Position numbers and translations under genes: made by a program
Shown here: one piece after another, positions 60,438-64,000 of the stretch
Position numbering within the stretch: the first letter of the stretch is position 1
Layout of the letters: every line of letters starts with the position of its first letter
Notes under the pieces: model-generated
What the model was told of the DNA's origin: nothing
Database searches by the model: none
The model's input: the letters and a program-made list of their open reading frames with translations, nothing else
Source: Pseudomonas putida
Lineage (GTDB): Bacteria > Pseudomonadota > Gammaproteobacteria > Pseudomonadales > Pseudomonadaceae
Length of the DNA stretch: 64,000 bases
Direction of reading: 5' to 3'
NCBI RefSeq assembly: GCF_028682455.1
Contig: NZ_JANHLD010000005.1
Span: forward strand, 62,001-126,000

Positions 60438-62585
60438 ATGTCGTTCAGACAACTTTCCATCCAATGGAAAATCACCCTGCTTGCCGGCCTGTGCCTGGCC
60501 AGCATCGTCACACTGCTGGTGGGCTTGTCGTTGTACCGCATGGAGCACAGCTCGGAACTGGTGAAGGCCAGCAGCATGAAAATGCTGACCGAGGCGGCCC
60601 AGGGGCGCATCGAGTCCCAGGGCGAAGTCCAGGCCTTGAACATCCGCCGCCAGTTCATGGATGCCTACCAGTACGGCGCCGGCTTCTCCCGTCAGGTGCT
60701 GTTCTTGCGCGAACAGGCCGAGAAGCGCTTTCTCGATGCCTTCGACCTGCGCGAGGACCTGACCCGCCAGGTGCGCTCGGCCTTGCAGGCCAACCCCGAG
60801 CTGCTCGGCCTGTCGCTGGTGTTCGAACCCAACGCGCTGGACAACAAGGACGAGCTGTTCGCCAACCAGGACGCGTTGGGCAGCAATGAAAAGGGCCGTT
60901 TTGCCCTGTACTGGTCGCAGCCGACACCGGGCCAACTGACCTCCATGGCCCTGCCCGAGCATGACCTGGCCGATACCAGCATCGGCCCCAGCGGCGAGCC
61001 CGCCAACTTCTGGTCGGTCTGCCCGCGCACCACGCGCAAGACCTGTGTGATCGAACCCTACTTCTACGCGATCGACGGCCAACAGGTGCTGATGACCAGC
61101 ATCGTGTTCCCGCTGATGGTGGCCGACAAGGTGGTCGCCACCCTGTCCATCGACATCAACCTCAACAGCCTGCAGGCCATGAGCCAACAGGCCAGTCGCA
61201 ACCTGTACCAGGGCCAGACCCAGGTCAGCATCCTGAGCCCGGCGGGCCTGCTGGCGGGCTACAGCCCGGATGCCGGCAAACTGGCCCAGCGCTTCGACCA
61301 GGTCGACCGCGAGAAAGGCGCCGAGCTGGTACGCCTGCTGGCCGACAGCACGCCGCTGCACAGCATCCACCATGAACAGCGCCTGAAGGTGTTGGCGTCC
61401 TTTGCCCCGATCCCCGGCGGCAAGGCTTGGGGCGTGCTGCTCGACGTACCGGAAAGTGCCCTGACCGGACCGGCCGAAGCCCTCAAGCAGGAACTCGACC
61501 AGAGCAATACCAGTGGCATGCTGGTCGAACTGGGCCTGGGTGGCCTGGCGGCGGTCGTTGGCCTGCTGCTGATCTGGCTGATGGCCCGTGGCGTGACCCG
61601 ACCGATCCTCGGTGTGGCGGCGATGCTCAAGGACATCGCCAGCGGCGAGGGCGACCTGACCCGTCGCTTGCAGTACGACAAGCGCGACGAACTCGGCGAA
61701 CTGGCCGGCTGGTTCAACCGCTTCCTGGACAAGCTGCAACCGACCATTGCCGAGGTCAAGCGCTCGGTACAGGCGGCGCGCGACACGGCCGACCAGTCTT
61801 CGGCCATTGCCAGCCAGACCAGCGCCGGCATGGAACAGCAATACCGCCAGGTCGACCAGGTGGCTACCGCCTCCCACGAAATGAGTGCCACCGCCCAGGA
61901 TGTCGCCCGCAGCGCAGCACAAGCGGCCCAGGCCGCCCGCGATGCCGACCAGGCTACCCGCCAGGGCCTGGCGGTGATCGACCGTACCACCACCAGCATC
62001 GACACCCTGGCCGCCGACATGAACACGGCAATGAGTCAGGTCGAGGGCCTGGCCGAGAACAGCGAGAAGATCGGCTCGGTACTGGAGGTGATCCGCTCCA
62101 TCGCCGAACAGACCAACCTCCTGGCCCTCAACGCCGCCATCGAAGCCGCTCGCGCCGGAGAAGCAGGCCGCGGTTTCGCCGTGGTCGCCGATGAAGTCCG
62201 CAACCTGGCCCGCCGGACCCAGGAGTCGGTGGAAGAAACCCGCCAGGTGATCGAAGAACTGCAAGCCGGTACCCGCGAGGTGGTGGGGGCAATGGACAGC
62301 AGCCATCGCCAGGCCCAGGGCAGTGTCGATCAGGTGGGCCAGGCAGTTACTGCCCTGCAGCAGATCGGTGATGCGGTCACCGTTATCAGCGACATGAACC
62401 TGCAGATCGCCAGCGCCGCCGAAGAGCAAAGCGCTGTGGCCGAGGAGATCAACAACAACGTGGCGACCATTCGCGATGTGACCGAATCGCTGTCCGAGCA
62501 GGCCAATGAGTCGGCGCGGGTCAGCCAGTCGCTCAACAGCCTGGCCAACCAGCAGCAGGGGTTGATGGACCAGTTCCGCGTTTGA
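60438..62585 (+). CDS. Methyl-accepting chemotaxis protein with double Cache sensor
   Basis: 715-residue transmembrane chemoreceptor. First helix at residues ~12-30, a large periplasmic dCache-type ligand domain (~40-360), second helix (~358-380), HAMP (~382-435) and the long signalling domain with the conserved hairpin tip EQTNLLALNAAIEAARAGEAGRGFAVVADEVRNLA. Ligand cannot be read by eye. The neighbouring binding-protein gene of an ABC importer for betaine-like compounds is only a hint. Expressed from a FliA promoter. Confidence 0.92.
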   Translation: MSFRQLSIQWKITLLAGLCLASIVTLLVGLSLYRMEHSSELVKASSMKMLTEAAQGRIESQGEVQALNIRRQFMDAYQYGAGFSRQVLFLREQAEKRFLDAFDLREDLTRQVRSALQANPELLGLSLVFEPNALDNKDELFANQDALGSNEKGRFALYWSQPTPGQLTSMALPEHDLADTSIGPSGEPANFWSVCPRTTRKTCVIEPYFYAIDGQQVLMTSIVFPLMVADKVVATLSIDINLNSLQAMSQQASRNLYQGQTQVSILSPAGLLAGYSPDAGKLAQRFDQVDREKGAELVRLLADSTPLHSIHHEQRLKVLASFAPIPGGKAWGVLLDVPESALTGPAEALKQELDQSNTSGMLVELGLGGLAAVVGLLLIWLMARGVTRPILGVAAMLKDIASGEGDLTRRLQYDKRDELGELAGWFNRFLDKLQPTIAEVKRSVQAARDTADQSSAIASQTSAGMEQQYRQVDQVATASHEMSATAQDVARSAAQAAQAARDADQATRQGLAVIDRTTTSIDTLAADMNTAMSQVEGLAENSEKIGSVLEVIRSIAEQTNLLALNAAIEAARAGEAGRGFAVVADEVRNLARRTQESVEETRQVIEELQAGTREVVGAMDSSHRQAQGSVDQVGQAVTALQQIGDAVTVISDMNLQIASAAEEQSAVAEEINNNVATIRDVTESLSEQANESARVSQSLNSLANQQQGLMDQFRV

Positions 62586-62590
62586 CCTTT

Positions 62591-62615
62591 GTAGGAGCGG
62601 GCCTGTCCCGCTCCT
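62591..62615. repeat. Short REP-like hairpin after the chemoreceptor gene
   Basis: GGAGCGGG-CCTGT-CCCGCTCC directly follows the chemoreceptor stop. It contains the REP motif GTAGGAGCGGG. It may slow the transcript before the ABC transporter genes. Confidence 0.75.
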
Positions 62616-62662
62616 TCAGCTACTACACTTGCCAGACTCCATTCCCCTGCGAGCGAGGCACA

Positions 62663-63673
62663 ATGAATCGATTCCTCTCCCTGGTGGGCAGCGCCCTGCT
62701 GACCCTGGGCCTGATCAGCCCAGGCCATGCCGCCAACTCTTCCAACCCCATCCTGTTCGGTGACATCACCTGGGAAAGCGGCAGCCTGACCACCGAGATC
62801 CTGCGCCTGATCGTCGAGAAAGGTTACGGCTACCCCACCGATACCCTGCCCGGCAGTACCGTCAGCATGGAAGTGGCCCTGGCCCGCAATGACATCCAGG
62901 TCATCGGCGAAGAATGGGCGGGCCGCAGCCCGGCCTGGATCAAGGCCGAACAGGCCGGTCAGGTGTTCGCCCTCGGTGACACGGTGAAGAACGCCGATGA
63001 AGGCTGGTATGTGCCCGAATACGTGATCAAGGGCGATGCCGAGCGCGGCATCAAGCCACTGGCCCCGGACCTCAAGTCAGTCACCGACCTCAAGCGCTTC
63101 CCCAAGGTTTTCAGCGACCCGGAAGCCCCAGCCAAAGGCCGCTTTCTCAACAGCCCCAGCGGCTGGACCTCCGAGACCGTCAACAGCCAGAAGCTCAAGG
63201 CCTATGGGCTCGAAGACCTGTACGTGAACTTTCGCAGCGGCTCCGGCGCTGCCCTCGACGCCGAGATCACTTCTTCCATTCGCCGAGGCAAACCGGTGCT
63301 GTTCTACTACTGGTCGCCCACACCACTGATGGGCCGTTTCGCGCTGGTGCGCCTTGAAGAACCACCGTTCAGCGAGCAGGCCTGGAAGACCCTGACCGAT
63401 GCCAGCAACCCCAATCCGCAAGGCAGCCGGTCGCTGCCCGCCAAGCTGTCCATCGGCGTTTCTGCCACGTTCAAGCAGCAGTACCCGGACCTGGTCGAAT
63501 TCTTCACCCGGGTCGACCTGCCCATCGACACGCTCAACAAGGCGCTGGCGCAGATGAGTGAGAGGCGCCAATCGCCGAAGGATGCGGCAGTTGCGTTCAT
63601 GAAGGCTCACCCCGATGTGTGGAAAGCCTGGCTGCCTGCCGAAGTCGCCGGCAAAGTCGAGGCTGGCCTGTGA
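62663..63673 (+). CDS. Glycine betaine/choline-type ABC transporter binding protein
   Basis: 336-residue periplasmic protein of the OpuAC/ProX type, which captures quaternary amines such as betaine, choline or carnitine. Signal peptide ends near GHAANSS. Blocks ITWESGSLTTEILRLIVEKGYGYPTDTLPGSTVSMEVALARNDIQVIGEEWAGRSP and YYWSPTPLMGRFALVRLEEP carry the aromatic residues that usually form the cation cage. ATG at 62663 has GCGAGGCACA before it. Its stop overlaps the permease start by 4 bases. Confidence 0.9.
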   Translation: MNRFLSLVGSALLTLGLISPGHAANSSNPILFGDITWESGSLTTEILRLIVEKGYGYPTDTLPGSTVSMEVALARNDIQVIGEEWAGRSPAWIKAEQAGQVFALGDTVKNADEGWYVPEYVIKGDAERGIKPLAPDLKSVTDLKRFPKVFSDPEAPAKGRFLNSPSGWTSETVNSQKLKAYGLEDLYVNFRSGSGAALDAEITSSIRRGKPVLFYYWSPTPLMGRFALVRLEEPPFSEQAWKTLTDASNPNPQGSRSLPAKLSIGVSATFKQQYPDLVEFFTRVDLPIDTLNKALAQMSERRQSPKDAAVAFMKAHPDVWKAWLPAEVAGKVEAGL

Positions 63674-64000
63674 GTGAAGGCTTTCCGCAATCGCTGCACT
63701 TCTCCTTCGCCGACCAGGTGAACCGCTTCGTCGATTGGCTGGTGCTGGCCTACGGCGACCAGTTGCGCAGCGTCTCCGACGGTTTGCTGCAACTGCTGGT
63801 GGGCCTTGAAAACCTGCTGCGCGCCACGCCCTGGTGGCTGTTGCTGCTGGTCGTAGCCCTGCTCACCTGGCACGCCAGCCGCAGTTTCGTGCGCGCCCTG
63901 GTGCTGACCGGCCTGCTGTTTCTGATAGGCGTGATCGGCCTGTGGGACAAACTCCTGCAGACCTGCGCGCTGGTACTGATCAGCACCGGCCTGTGCATCC
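63670..64000 (+). CDS. ABC transporter permease, N-terminal part
   Basis: The GTG at 63670 overlaps the binding-protein stop (GTGA) and opens a frame through the window edge, so only about 110 residues are seen. It begins SEGFPQSLHFSFADQVNRFVDWLVL and then has hydrophobic helices (around WWLLLLVVALLTW and VRALVLTGLLFLIGVIGLW). This matches the N-terminal half of ProW/OpuAB-type permeases. An ATPase gene should follow outside the window. Confidence 0.82.
   Translation, partial: MSEGFPQSLHFSFADQVNRFVDWLVLAYGDQLRSVSDGLLQLLVGLENLLRATPWWLLLLVVALLTWHASRSFVRALVLTGLLFLIGVIGLWDKLLQTCALVLISTGLCI

Noticed and set aside
60417..62429. A 670-codon open frame on the minus strand
   Set aside because: It is antisense to the chemoreceptor gene and has no family likeness.

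Overview
The window reads as chromosome from a fluorescent Pseudomonas, most likely of the P. putida / P. entomophila group. Supporting points are the high GC content, the GTAGGAGCGGGCTTGCCCCGC-type REP palindromes between genes, the Pseudomonas-style complex I operon, and an mvaB - crcY sRNA - mgtC order that matches what I recall of P. putida. I see no rRNA, tRNA, CRISPR array, insertion sequence or intact prophage. Almost all the DNA is coding.

Layout. 1-6821: the 3' part of the NADH dehydrogenase I operon (nuoH partial, nuoI-N), closed by a strong terminator. 6971-12389: a TonB receptor, an AI-2E family permease divergent from trhP (tRNA wobble hydroxylation, behind a perfect ANR/FNR box), a Fur-like winged-helix protein and a small membrane protein. 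12535-14986: an accessory cassette with a secreted hypothetical, a phage Mu Mor-like activator and two DUF2589-type paralogues. 14996-24715: tamA-tamB, a GNAT acetyltransferase, xthA, a PstS/OmpA fusion and an alx/TerC gene behind a structured leader. 24757-28538: acyl-CoA dehydrogenase with a divergent LysR gene, then liuR-mvaB (leucine catabolism). 28539-29076: sigma54 promoter and CrcY, the decoy RNA of catabolite repression. 29074-34403: mgtC, a DUF3203-like protein, a stand-alone ccoG, a MocR regulator and an orphan sensor kinase. 34404-38884: an SDR enzyme and a copper-resistance set (copA, copB, DUF411 and VTT membrane proteins) behind a CopR box. 38943-43193: alpha/beta hydrolase, DinB-like protein, zapE, PQQ sugar dehydrogenase and a small secreted protein. 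43305-46360: agmatinase plus a polyamine-binding protein, divergent from a LysR regulator. 46362-50355: an iron-uptake island with an IutA/ChtA-type receptor carrying an STN domain, an anti-sigma factor and an ECF sigma factor. 50492-51693: small envelope proteins. 51749-57815: a FixL/FixJ-like two-component pair divergent from a DmdB/DmdC-like acyl-CoA ligase and dehydrogenase. 58005-64000: an orphan FecR-like protein, a Na+/H+ antiporter-family permease, a chemoreceptor behind a FliA promoter, and the start of a betaine-type ABC transporter cut by the window edge.

Themes. Respiration (complex I, CcoG), siderophore iron capture with surface signalling, copper defence, and catabolism of branched-chain and other acyl-CoA compounds under CrcY/Hfq/Crc control dominate. 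The least understood parts are the Mor/DUF2589 cassette, the PstS-OmpA fusion, the alx leader, and the orphan FecR-like gene. Start sites were chosen from ribosome binding sites and family N termini. Family names come from my recognition of the proteins; no database search was run.
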